Below, piece after piece: positions 9,767 through 18,766 of a DNA stretch of 36,598 nucleotides. Every line of letters begins with the position of its first letter. Position 1 is the stretch's first letter. This DNA comes from Chitinophagales bacterium (GTDB lineage Bacteria > Bacteroidota > Bacteroidia > Chitinophagales > JADIYW01): the NCBI GenBank assembly GCA_020848255.1, contig JADLAJ010000005.1:1-36598 (forward strand), written 5' to 3'. The position numbers and the translations under genes are program-made. The notes under the pieces are model-generated. The model saw only the letters and a list, made by a program, of their open reading frames with translations. It was not told where the DNA came from and searched no databases.

Positions 9767-10510
9767 ATGAAATTTCTAGTATGTATAAGTTTAGTTCCTG
9801 ACACTACTACTAAGATTTCGTTTGTGGACAACGATACGAAGTTCAACAACGATAAAGTACAGTGGATTTTGAACCCTTACGACGAGTGGTACGCTTTAGT
9901 CCGCGCGTTGGAATTAAAAGAAGCAAATGGCGGCAACGTTACGGTAGTAAACGTTGGTCCGGCTGAAAACGATCAGGTTATCCGTAAAGCACTGGCTATC
10001 GGTGCAGATGATGCCATTCGTATCGATGTAACGGGTGAAGCTGATTCTTACGCTATTGCAGCTGAAATTGCGGCAGTGGCAAAATCCGGCGGATATGATA
10101 TGATTCTTTTAGGTAAAGAAACCATCAGCTACAATGGTTCTAACTTAGGCGGTATGCTGGCGGAATTGTTAGACTTGCCATTTGTGTCTTACGCGTCTAA
10201 GTTAGATATGGCAGGCAATACGGCCTCTATCGAAAGAGAAATTGAAGGCGGAAAAGAAGTATTGTCTGTAGATGTACCGTTTGTTATCTCTTGTGCTAAA
10301 GGAATGGCGGAAGCGCGCATCCCGAATATGAAAGGTATCATGAGTGCAAAAACGAAACCATTAAACGTAGTAGCTCCGCAAGGCGTTGGCTCTTTAACTT
10401 CTGTAGTGAAGTATGAGTTGCCTCCTGCAAAAGGTGCCTGCAAAATGATTTCTGCAGATCATCCTGAAGAATTAATCCGATTATTACACGAAGAAGCAAA
10501 ACAAATATAA
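9767..10510 (+). CDS. etfB: Electron transfer flavoprotein subunit beta
   Basis: 247 aa; KFLVCISLVPDTTTKI, LNPYDEWYALVRALELKE, DMILLGKETISYNGSNLGGMLAELL; followed by etfA. Confidence 0.95.
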   Translation: MKFLVCISLVPDTTTKISFVDNDTKFNNDKVQWILNPYDEWYALVRALELKEANGGNVTVVNVGPAENDQVIRKALAIGADDAIRIDVTGEADSYAIAAEIAAVAKSGGYDMILLGKETISYNGSNLGGMLAELLDLPFVSYASKLDMAGNTASIEREIEGGKEVLSVDVPFVISCAKGMAEARIPNMKGIMSAKTKPLNVVAPQGVGSLTSVVKYELPPAKGACKMISADHPEELIRLLHEEAKQI

Positions 10511-10512
10511 TT

Positions 10513-11481
10513 ATGGCAATCTTATTCTTAGTAGAAATAGCAGACGGCAAAGTAAAGAAAGCAAGTTTCGAAGCTGCTTCTTATGCCGCTAAATATGCAA
10601 GTCAGGCTGGTAAAGAAGCGGTTGGTCTTGCATTAGGTTCAATAGATGATGCATCTTTAAGTGCCTTAGGTATTTATGGTGCTAAAAAAATAATCCACGC
10701 AAGCAATGCAGGATTTGATAATTTTGACGCCAGTGCCTACGCAAAAGCAATTGCTGAAGTAGCAACACAAATCAGTGCAGATACAATTATCATTTCTCAA
10801 ACCTTAACAGGTAAAGCAGTAGCGCCGGTGGTTTCTGCCCGTTTAAAAGCAGGTATCGTTTCCGGTGCGGTAGGTTTACCGGACGCTGACTTCGTAGTGA
10901 AAAAAGCAGCGTTCTCCGGAAAAGCTTTTGCTTACGTAAAAGTAGAAACAGCGGTAAAAGTGGTAGCAGTAGTTCCAAACTCTTTTGGTGCCACAAAAGG
11001 CGAAGGCTCTGCAAGTGTAGAAGCTTCTGCCATTGCTCCTGCGGCAAGCCGTGTGACCGTGAAAGAAGTAAGCCGTCAGACAGGTGATGTAGCGCCACTT
11101 CCGGAAGCGGAATTGGTGGTATCTGCAGGCCGTGGAATGAAAGGACCTGAAAACTGGGGCATTGTAGAAGACTTAGCCACTGCATTAGGCGCAACTACAG
11201 CATGTTCCCGTCCGGTAGCAGATGTACACTGGAGACCTCACCACGAGCACGTGGGACAAACCGGTGTTGCTATTCGTCCGAACTTATACATTGCTATCGG
11301 TATTTCAGGTGCTATCCAGCATTTAGCCGGTGTGAACCAGTCAAAATGTATCGTGGTGATCAACAAGGATCCGGAAGCACCTTTCTTCAAAGCCGCTGAT
11401 TACGGTATTGTTGGCGATTTATTTGAAATCGTACCGAAATTGACTGCAGCAGTAAAAGCGTTGAAAGCAAGTCAGCACTAA
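10513..11481 (+). CDS. etfA: Electron transfer flavoprotein subunit alpha
   Basis: 322 aa; VSAGRGMKGPENWGIVEDLATALGATTACSRPVADVHWRPHHEHVGQTGVAIRPNLYIAIGISGAIQHLAGVNQSKCIVVINKDPEAPFF. Confidence 0.96.
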   Translation: MAILFLVEIADGKVKKASFEAASYAAKYASQAGKEAVGLALGSIDDASLSALGIYGAKKIIHASNAGFDNFDASAYAKAIAEVATQISADTIIISQTLTGKAVAPVVSARLKAGIVSGAVGLPDADFVVKKAAFSGKAFAYVKVETAVKVVAVVPNSFGATKGEGSASVEASAIAPAASRVTVKEVSRQTGDVAPLPEAELVVSAGRGMKGPENWGIVEDLATALGATTACSRPVADVHWRPHHEHVGQTGVAIRPNLYIAIGISGAIQHLAGVNQSKCIVVINKDPEAPFFKAADYGIVGDLFEIVPKLTAAVKALKASQH

Positions 11482-11484
11482 TTT

Positions 11485-11519
11485 GATTTAGGATTTCAGA
11501 TTTACGATTTGAGATTTAC
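11485..11519. repeat. Degenerate 7-bp tandem array, five GATTTNN units
   Basis: GATTTAG GATTTCA GATTTAC GATTTGA GATTTAC. Confidence 0.9.
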
Positions 11520-11525
11520 ATATAC

Positions 11526-11559
11526 AAAGCCATCCGCCAATTGTCGGATGGCTTTTTTT
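11526..11559 (+). terminator. Rho-independent terminator downstream of etfBA
   Basis: aaagccatccgccaattgtcggatggcttttttt: GC-rich stem followed by T-run. Confidence 0.88.
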
Positions 11560-11628
11560 ATTTAACGAAAATCAACTATAACACAATAAATTAAATATTT
11601 TTGTGTTATAATATAAAATAAACACTGT

Positions 11629-12288
11629 ATGAAAAAAATTCTTTTACTTAACTTATTCGTTGCAACAACATTTGTCATCTTTGCCAGCGACAGTATTCCA
11701 AACGGCAAAAAAGTGAACAGCATGGTTTTAAAGTTCTCTATGGGAGTGAATATAAGTTATCCCAACAAAGATTACAATGCCGTTAATCTTGGAATTAATC
11801 CCGGTGTAAATTTTATGCTGGAAAATAAGAAAGGAAACTACCACAATGTTGGATTTGGATTTAATACGGCTGCAAATGTATATAAACAATCAAATGTTAA
11901 AAATTCTCTCGGTGCCTTATCTTATAATATTGAATATGCCTACCGTCAGGTTTTTATTAAAAAGAAAGATATTCCGGTTAAACCATTTCTGGATTTTGGG
12001 ACTAGTCTTCTCATGAGTTTCGATAAAACCAGGTCTGGTGAAATTATCAGCAGTAATATAGCATTTTCTCAGAGTTTCAGTACCGCATTAGGATTTCAGT
12101 ATATAAAAAATAAATTCTTCCTGGATGTAGCCCTGCCATTGGATTTATTTGCTTATTCTGTATATGTAACTAACTATAAAAACCGGGATTTTCCGGAGTA
12201 TAATAATAAAATCAAAAATTCTGGTTATGATTACATTTCCTGGCGAAGAAGGTTTGGGGTAAAAGTTGGTATTGGAGTTCGGTTTTAA
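11629..12288 (+). CDS. Predicted outer-membrane beta-barrel protein
   Basis: 219 aa; signal peptide MKKILLLNLFVATTFVIFA, alternating beta-strand pattern, terminal aromatic VGIGVRF. Confidence 0.65.
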   Translation: MKKILLLNLFVATTFVIFASDSIPNGKKVNSMVLKFSMGVNISYPNKDYNAVNLGINPGVNFMLENKKGNYHNVGFGFNTAANVYKQSNVKNSLGALSYNIEYAYRQVFIKKKDIPVKPFLDFGTSLLMSFDKTRSGEIISSNIAFSQSFSTALGFQYIKNKFFLDVALPLDLFAYSVYVTNYKNRDFPEYNNKIKNSGYDYISWRRRFGVKVGIGVRF

Positions 12289-12352
12289 ATTTATTACCAA
12301 TAACAATTCCAAAGCAATAACTATGATTGATTAGAGCAAATGTCTCAACTAC

Positions 12353-12381
12353 AAAGTCATCGAAATTTCGGTGGCTTTTTT
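12353..12381 (+). terminator. Probable Rho-independent terminator
   Basis: aagtcatcgaaatttcggtggctttttt: stem (with G-U pairs) plus T-run after the 11629 ORF. Confidence 0.6.
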
Positions 12382-12448
12382 AGTTACACCCCCACTTGTT
12401 GAAAACACCTTAATTGTAATTTGCTTCTATTTTATTTATCTTTGTATT

Positions 12449-13057
12449 GTGAAAAAAGTTGAATTAGAAATCATCAATATTACGCAAGGTTTTACGCAAC
12501 ATCATTCGTATGCAGTAGTATTGGGTGAGGTGAAAGGAAAACGTCGCTTGCCTATTGTTATCGGGGCTGCAGAGGCGCAGGCCATCGCCGTTGCCATCGA
12601 AAATATGCCACCGGCACGTCCACTCACCCACGATTTATTCAAAACGATGATGGATACCTTCAACATCTTTTTGAGCGAAGTGGTCATTACCAATCTTATG
12701 GATGGTGTTTTCTACTCCAAACTGATCTGCATTTTTAACGGCGAAGAACACGAAATCGACTCCAGAACCTCAGATGCCATCGCGCTGGCGATTCGTTTTA
12801 GCTGTCCTATCTATATTTATGGTAATATTCTGGAAACATCCGGCATTGTGCTGATGGAAGAGCCGGAAAGCGAAGAAAGCGAGCTTCCGGAAGAATTCTC
12901 CACGGTCTCCTCCACTGCAAAACCGGAAAAAGAAAAAACAGACTACTCTATTTATACGCAAAAAGAACTGGAAAAGCTGATTAACGATGCCCTGGTCAAT
13001 GAAGATTACGAAAAAGCGGCGGCAATCAGAGATGAATTGAATAAACGCGAGAAATAA
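12449..13057 (+). CDS. Bifunctional nuclease family (DUF151) protein with C-terminal UVR-like domain
   Basis: The track starts it at 12371, inside the preceding terminator; GTG at 12449 gives VKKVELEIINITQG... Core: PIVIGAAEAQAIAVAIENMPPARPLTHDLFKTMMDTF...SRTSDAIALAIRFSCPIY; C-term YTQKELEKLINDALVNEDYEKAAAIRDELNKRE. Confidence 0.88.
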   Translation: MKKVELEIINITQGFTQHHSYAVVLGEVKGKRRLPIVIGAAEAQAIAVAIENMPPARPLTHDLFKTMMDTFNIFLSEVVITNLMDGVFYSKLICIFNGEEHEIDSRTSDAIALAIRFSCPIYIYGNILETSGIVLMEEPESEESELPEEFSTVSSTAKPEKEKTDYSIYTQKELEKLINDALVNEDYEKAAAIRDELNKREK

Positions 13058-13064
13058 AAAAAAA

Positions 13065-13097
13065 GATGGCTGCTTAAAGTGCAGCCATTCTTGTTTT
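13065..13097 (+). terminator. Rho-independent terminator
   Basis: gatggctgcttaaagtgcagccattcttgtttt: ATGGCTGC/GCAGCCAT stem followed by a T-rich tract. Confidence 0.75.
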
Positions 13098-13201
13098 AGT
13101 AGGGTAGTTTATGTTTCTTATTAATTTAAAGTTAAGCCAAGTTTAACTAATCCGCCTTGATTTAAATCAAGAAAATTTAAAAAATCAAAAAATAGTTCAA
13201 A

Positions 13202-13870
13202 ATGAACCTAAATGCATTCAAAACTGCCCGATTTTTTGGAATTGCCTTGCTGGCTTGTGCCATCGTTTTGCTCTTCATTAATCCTAAACCGGAAAACAAT
13301 TTACCGGCAGGTTTTTACACACCCATTATTGCTTTTGAGTTTATCCAAACGCCACAGGAAGTACAACACTTTTTTGATGTAAAAGATGTGCCATCATATG
13401 AACAAGGCTTATTAACAGGCAATGCCATTGATTACCTGTTTATGTGTTTATACAGCGGTTTGTTGTTGTTCATCGCATTGGGTATCTATCGCATATCAAA
13501 TGCAAAAACAATGTTTTTAGCGATGTTGTTTTGCCTTTCCATGCTCGTATTTGACGGACTGGAAAATTTGCAGCTCTATTACATCCTACAAAACTACAAA
13601 ACTGGTGATATCATCGAAAACTTAGGTTTATTGAATATTTTCACCTGGCTGAAATGGAGTTCCATCGCTTCCGCTTTTTTATTGTTTTCTCCTTTCTTTT
13701 TCAAAGGAAAAATTTTCCATAAAATCATCGGCATTTTTTGTGTTAGCTGTTTTGGCTTATGTATTGCTGCGTTCTTACAACATGGTGTACTGAACGAAAT
13801 ATTTGCTACCAGCGTAGTGTTGGTATTTTTACTGCTGGTCGTATTTGTATTTACCTTTAAAGAAAAATAA
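13202..13870 (+). CDS. Hypothetical multi-pass membrane protein
   Basis: 222 aa with about six hydrophobic segments; family not recognised with confidence. Confidence 0.7.
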   Translation: MNLNAFKTARFFGIALLACAIVLLFINPKPENNLPAGFYTPIIAFEFIQTPQEVQHFFDVKDVPSYEQGLLTGNAIDYLFMCLYSGLLLFIALGIYRISNAKTMFLAMLFCLSMLVFDGLENLQLYYILQNYKTGDIIENLGLLNIFTWLKWSSIASAFLLFSPFFFKGKIFHKIIGIFCVSCFGLCIAAFLQHGVLNEIFATSVVLVFLLLVVFVFTFKEK

Positions 13871-13883
13871 TTGCAAAATTGAA

Positions 13884-13922
13884 CAGATTGCTTCACTACA
13901 CTACGTTTCGTTCGCAATGACG
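13884..13922 (-). repeat. GTCAT-type interspersed hairpin, copy 1
   Basis: Minus strand: CGTCATTGCGAACGAAACGTAGTGTAGTGAAGCAATCTG. Confidence 0.85.
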
Positions 13923-13932
13923 TAAAAACAAT

Positions 13933-16326
13933 CTACAACTCCAGTACTAATCCAACCGTTGGCAATACATTAGAACCATTGTTTTTCAAGTACTGCAACT
14001 GATATCTCTGTTGTTCCACCGGTGCATCCGGATTGAGAATAACAGGATTACTGTTCACATCTCTTACCACATCTAAATTAGCAGGTGATATATCTTTGGC
14101 GTTGTACACATTCGTTACATCCAGGTATAAATTGATGTTGATTTTTTTGAGGAACCATTTTTTATCTACGCGCAGATTCATGCCGTGCAATACTTTAGTT
14201 CGTAAAGAATTCAGCATGGAGTAATCTTTCAAAGGCACACCGCCATTGGCATCGTATACTTTTTTGTAAGCAAAGTTGGTAGTATCATCCGGTGTATATG
14301 GCAAACCGCCCTGTACACTGAACTTTACCCCTATTTCCCAGTTGCGTTTAAACTTATAGCCTACCGTTAAGTTGGCTACGTGACGGCTGTCCCAGCTGCT
14401 GGAATTGTAGTTGCCGTTGATATCCGTAAACATGCTTCTGAACCAGGTATAAGATAAAATACCATATACTCCTTTCCATAATTTCTGCTGCACGGAGAAT
14501 TCCACACCATAAGATTTTCCTTTGCTGGTAGCAGCTGCAGGCTCATCGCCTATCCAGCCAAAATCACCGCCTAAATTAGCCAGTGAAATGCCTTTGTTCA
14601 GCAGCATAGGATAGTTGTAATATTTTTTGTAAAAACCTTCCAATGAGAACTTCGTATTGGAAGAATTGATGGTAGAGGAGAAACCACCTACTGTCTGGAA
14701 ATTACGGATGTAATCCAGTCTGTCTTTGTTGACTAAAGTTCCTGAATTGTCTGCGTAGCCTAAAGTAGTATAAGGAGGCAACTGATAATACAAGCCTGTA
14801 TTGAAATTGATGCTTAAATAATTGGTAATGGCGTACGACGCAGAAAACCGCGGTGAAAACTGTCGGAACAGATTCGCCATTTTTTTATTGTAGTTGTTTC
14901 CATCAGCACGAACGCCCAGGGATAAGCTCAGACGCTCGTCAAAGAAAGCTTTGCTGGCCTGTGCAAAGAAACCGTATTTCTGCAATTTCAGTTTAGACGC
15001 ATATTGGATATCAATTACCGTATCTCCCAGCGTCAGTTTGTTCGTTGTCTTTGTCGTGTATCGTGCATATTCATAATTCACACCGTAAGAAACCTTATAT
15101 TCTTTTACTCGAAACACATGTTCGAAACGCAATTTATTTTCTGCTTCATTGGATTTCAAATCATACAGACGCGGTTGTGCATTATCATTATTATAGTTTT
15201 TATAAATACTGTTGCTGAAATAACTTCTGCTCAGTGTAATCAGCATAAAACTGCTCTTCATGAAATAGCGGTAGCGTGCGCCCACCGTATAATTCCACTG
15301 ATCCTGATACGGAATATTACGCAGTAAATATTTCTGTGCATCCGTTTCGTTCTGTTTCAGATTCAGTCGCAATTTATCATAAGCTCCCACGCCGATAAAT
15401 GTTAAGTCGTGTTTATTGTTGAATTTATGCACGATTTTATACTGTACATCCGAATAAGTAGGCAAAAAAGGTAATTTAAACGCTTTGAATAAAAACTGCA
15501 GATAGGAATATCTTGCGTTCAGTAAGAAGGTTGTCTTTTTCTTTTTGGTTAGCGGTCCTTCCAGTGTTAAACCCGCTTCGCTGGCTCCCAGTGTAAACGT
15601 AAAACCTACTCTGTCTTTTCTGCCTTCTCGTTGTGTGAGCTGCAACACCGAACTTAATGCATTTCCACGGTTGGCCGGAAAAGCACCCGTATAAAAATCT
15701 GCATTACTGATAAAATCCACATTCAGCAAACCGTTGCTGCCACCACTGGCGCCTTGTGTGGCAAAGTGATTGATGGTTGGTATTTCAATATCATCGAGGT
15801 AAAAACGGTTTTCATTGGGTGAACCACCGCGAACGAGTAAATCGTTTCTGAAACCGAATCCGGAAGATACCCCCGGCAGGTTTTTGATGGAACGGGAAAT
15901 ATCTCGGTTACCGCCGGGGTTACGTTGAATTTCATTGACACCAATAGAAGTTAGTGAAATAGGTGATTCAATTTTTCGCTCAAAGGGATTTGCCTTAATA
16001 ACAACGGAGTCCAGCGATTGCGCAGATTGCTTCATGGAGAAATCCAGACGAACCGCTTTTGCATTGCTCACCTGCACCTCAAATCTCGTCTGGGTTTCAT
16101 ATCCCAGATAAGAAACTTCAATATTATAAAGGCCTGCGGTGAGTCCTTCGATTTTATAATTTCCATCAATATCAGTAGTTGCCCCAATCGTGGTAGTTTT
16201 GATAATTACGTTGGCTCCGATAATAGGTTCGTTATTAATTTCGTCAAAAACACGACCTTCAATAACACCTGTTTGTGCAAAAACGATAACAGGGAAAAGC
16301 AATAAAAGTAAAACAATTTTCTTCAT
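13933..16326 (-). CDS. TonB-dependent receptor with carboxypeptidase-like regulatory N-terminal domain
   Basis: Track ORF extends to 16344, but MKKIVLLLLLFPVIVFAQ at 16326 is the likely signal peptide start. GVIEGRVFDEINNEPIIGANVIIKTT..., plug region SIGVNEIQRNPGGNRDISRSIKNLPGVSSGFGFRNDLLVRGGSPNENRFYLDDIEI, C-terminal barrel. Confidence 0.93.
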   Translation of the reverse strand: MKKIVLLLLLFPVIVFAQTGVIEGRVFDEINNEPIIGANVIIKTTTIGATTDIDGNYKIEGLTAGLYNIEVSYLGYETQTRFEVQVSNAKAVRLDFSMKQSAQSLDSVVIKANPFERKIESPISLTSIGVNEIQRNPGGNRDISRSIKNLPGVSSGFGFRNDLLVRGGSPNENRFYLDDIEIPTINHFATQGASGGSNGLLNVDFISNADFYTGAFPANRGNALSSVLQLTQREGRKDRVGFTFTLGASEAGLTLEGPLTKKKKTTFLLNARYSYLQFLFKAFKLPFLPTYSDVQYKIVHKFNNKHDLTFIGVGAYDKLRLNLKQNETDAQKYLLRNIPYQDQWNYTVGARYRYFMKSSFMLITLSRSYFSNSIYKNYNNDNAQPRLYDLKSNEAENKLRFEHVFRVKEYKVSYGVNYEYARYTTKTTNKLTLGDTVIDIQYASKLKLQKYGFFAQASKAFFDERLSLSLGVRADGNNYNKKMANLFRQFSPRFSASYAITNYLSINFNTGLYYQLPPYTTLGYADNSGTLVNKDRLDYIRNFQTVGGFSSTINSSNTKFSLEGFYKKYYNYPMLLNKGISLANLGGDFGWIGDEPAAATSKGKSYGVEFSVQQKLWKGVYGILSYTWFRSMFTDINGNYNSSSWDSRHVANLTVGYKFKRNWEIGVKFSVQGGLPYTPDDTTNFAYKKVYDANGGVPLKDYSMLNSLRTKVLHGMNLRVDKKWFLKKININLYLDVTNVYNAKDISPANLDVVRDVNSNPVILNPDAPVEQQRYQLQYLKNNGSNVLPTVGLVLEL

Positions 16327-16394
16327 AAAATTAGTGTTGAACATTAAACCACAGTCATGATATTTTGTTCAAACAAAATTTATTTATAACAAAA

Positions 16395-18356
16395 TTAATC
16401 TTCTCTGTGAATTTCGATATGCGTTTTTTGAGCAATACGGATTGGCACATTCTCCACTCTGCAGTTGGTTTTTTCTAAACCGAAATCTTCTTCTGCCGGT
16501 AAACTTATCGATTTAATTAAGTTATACGACTTAATTAAAAACTGTTCAAGCGGATTTAATTTATTGTCAATAGAAACTTTAGAATTTAAAATCACGTATT
16601 TAAAGTCTGCCGGATAACCATGTTTACGCAAAGACGGATAGTGACTCAATAAATCAATTTCACTGCGTTTCTCCATGTCTTCCACTATTTTGGTAAACAT
16701 GACATGCACCTTGTGTTCTACTTTAAAACCGAATTTCAGACGAATGAAAAAGCATTTTTTAGGAATAATGGTTTCCACGTAATATGATGCTCCGTAAGGT
16801 TCACTGGTAATATCGACATGGACAAACCAGTAAGTATCTGCCCGTTTGGGTTTCTTTCTGAAGATGGAATAAATAATATTAGAGTCGATGTGTTTTTTAT
16901 CATTCGCATTACACATAAACACCAGATTCGTCGCTTCTTTCGGAATCGTTAAATCATTTTGTAAATCCACAATATCATCAAGGTAATCTTTTATCTCTAC
17001 GAACTCTATATGTTTATTGCGTAATTTTTTTCCTTCTTTAAACAAATACATCAATCCGAAAATAACAGCCGCAATTAATATTGCAAACCAGCCGCCATGT
17101 GAGAACTTACTTAGATTGGCTGTAAGGAAGGTAAATTCAATCCACATGAAAAAAGCAAAGAAACCCCAAATAAGATATTTTGGTTGTCTTTTAACGTACA
17201 TAAAATAAGTCAGCAAACTGGTTGTCATAATCATATTTAATGAAATCGCCAAACCGTAAGCCGCTTCCATTTTGCTGGATTCTTTAAAAATCAATACCAC
17301 CGTTAAGCATCCGAAGAATAAAAGCCAGTTGATAAACGGAATGTAAATTTGTCCCTGAACAATGGTTGGATAAATAATTTTCTGATTTGGCCAGAGTTTC
17401 AGTTTCATCGCCTCATTCACCAATGTAAAACAACCGCTGATTAATGCCTGTGATGCAATGATAGTTGCTAAGGTTGCAATACCGATACCAACCTTCAAAA
17501 ACCAGTCGGGCATCACCGCATAGAAAGGTGAAATTTTGTCAAAATCCATTCCTTTGTTATTGATAATAAATGCCGCCTGTCCGAAATAACTTAATAACAA
17601 TGCTATTTTAACAAATGTCCAGCTGACACGGATATTTTGTTTTCCGCAGTGGCCTAAATCAGAATATAAAGCCTCTCCTCCTGTACTGCATAAGAATACG
17701 GCACCTAAGAACCATATTCCACCCGGATAATGTATCACCAGATTTATCGCATACATCGGATTCAAAGCTTTAAATACCTGAGGGTATTTGAGTATTTGTG
17801 TAAAGCCTAAAACGCCAATCATGGTAAACCAGACAAGCATTATAGGTCCAAATGCGTTTCCAATTTTATTAGTACCAAATTGTTGTGCCATAAAAATACC
17901 AATCAGAATGGCAATCACTATCGGTACTGTTTGTATGTTGGGGTATAAGATATTCAAGCCTTCAATAGCTGATGATATAGAAATTGGTGGAGTAATAAAT
18001 CCGTCTGCCATCAGTGATGCGCAACCAATCAGCGCCGGAATAATCGTCCACTTAGCTTTATACCGACGAACAATGGCATACAAGGCGAAAATCCCGCCTT
18101 CCCCTTTATTATCCGCGTTCAGCGCAAGAATTACATACTTAATGGTAACAATAATGGTTAAGGTCCAGAACACACAGGAAACACCGCCTAAAATCAGATC
18201 ATCCGTAATGGCATGATTTCCGCCCGTCGCCATATTCATAATCGCCTTCAATACGTATATTGGAGAAGTACCGATATCACCAAAAATAATTCCTAAGGTA
18301 ATAAGAACGCCTGCGGCGGAAAGTTTGTGTAAACCGTGATCTTGTTTATCAGCCAT
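16395..18356 (-). CDS. kup: KUP-family potassium uptake protein
   Basis: 653 aa; GITLGIIFGDIGTSPIYVLKA-like N-terminus, NKGEGGIFALYA, ADGFITPPISISSAIEGL, FLCSTGGEALYSDLGHCGKQNIRVSW. Confidence 0.95.
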   Translation of the reverse strand: MADKQDHGLHKLSAAGVLITLGIIFGDIGTSPIYVLKAIMNMATGGNHAITDDLILGGVSCVFWTLTIIVTIKYVILALNADNKGEGGIFALYAIVRRYKAKWTIIPALIGCASLMADGFITPPISISSAIEGLNILYPNIQTVPIVIAILIGIFMAQQFGTNKIGNAFGPIMLVWFTMIGVLGFTQILKYPQVFKALNPMYAINLVIHYPGGIWFLGAVFLCSTGGEALYSDLGHCGKQNIRVSWTFVKIALLLSYFGQAAFIINNKGMDFDKISPFYAVMPDWFLKVGIGIATLATIIASQALISGCFTLVNEAMKLKLWPNQKIIYPTIVQGQIYIPFINWLLFFGCLTVVLIFKESSKMEAAYGLAISLNMIMTTSLLTYFMYVKRQPKYLIWGFFAFFMWIEFTFLTANLSKFSHGGWFAILIAAVIFGLMYLFKEGKKLRNKHIEFVEIKDYLDDIVDLQNDLTIPKEATNLVFMCNANDKKHIDSNIIYSIFRKKPKRADTYWFVHVDITSEPYGASYYVETIIPKKCFFIRLKFGFKVEHKVHVMFTKIVEDMEKRSEIDLLSHYPSLRKHGYPADFKYVILNSKVSIDNKLNPLEQFLIKSYNLIKSISLPAEEDFGLEKTNCRVENVPIRIAQKTHIEIHRED

Positions 18357-18476
18357 TATTTTACTTTTACTGCTTGCAATTTAAATACGACAAAAGTGTT
18401 CCGAAAAAATCGGAAGCAAATTTAAATGAAATTGTGTTTGTTTATCATTAAATTAACGGATAAAAGTTAACAATAA

Positions 18477-18755
18477 ATGACTATTGGAAAGCTCCTTTGT
18501 GTATATCTCCTGCTCATTAACCTACTGACATTCATTGTATTTGGCCTTGATAAAGCCAAAGCTTCCACACATTCGTGGCGAATACCCGAAAAAACACTCT
18601 TACTGCTTTCCTTTACCGGCGGGTTTCCGAGTGGCTGGATAGCTATGTTATTATTCCGGCATAAAATAAAAGACTTCTCCTTTTTACCCTATATGATTTT
18701 GCTAACGCTAAGTTGGTTAATCGGAATTATTGTATTTTTAAGGCTAAATTCCTAA
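18477..18755 (+). CDS. DUF1294 family membrane protein
   Basis: 92 aa; FGLDKAKASTHSWRIPEKTLLLLSFTGGFPSGWIAMLLFRHKIKDFSF matches the DUF1294 pattern. Confidence 0.88.
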   Translation: MTIGKLLCVYLLLINLLTFIVFGLDKAKASTHSWRIPEKTLLLLSFTGGFPSGWIAMLLFRHKIKDFSFLPYMILLTLSWLIGIIVFLRLNS

Positions 18756-18766
18756 GGGACTAATTT

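Noticed and set aside
10790-11194. Leu/Ser-rich 134-aa minus ORF
   Set aside because: Antisense to etfA, low-complexity translation (LLLLPLLPLFLLL) typical of antisense shadow ORFs.
12371-12448. N-terminal extension of the DUF151 ORF as given by the track
   Set aside because: Starts in the T-run side of the preceding terminator; the family start matches VKKVELEIINI at 12449.
15004-15327. 107-aa plus ORF in the TonB receptor region
   Set aside because: Antisense shadow of a strongly supported receptor CDS.
18399-18415. Hairpin TTCCGA-aaaaa-TCGGAA upstream of kup, considered as a c-di-AMP riboswitch
   Set aside because: Only a 6-bp stem with a simple loop; no ydaO-type conserved architecture is visible in the roughly 120-bp gap.
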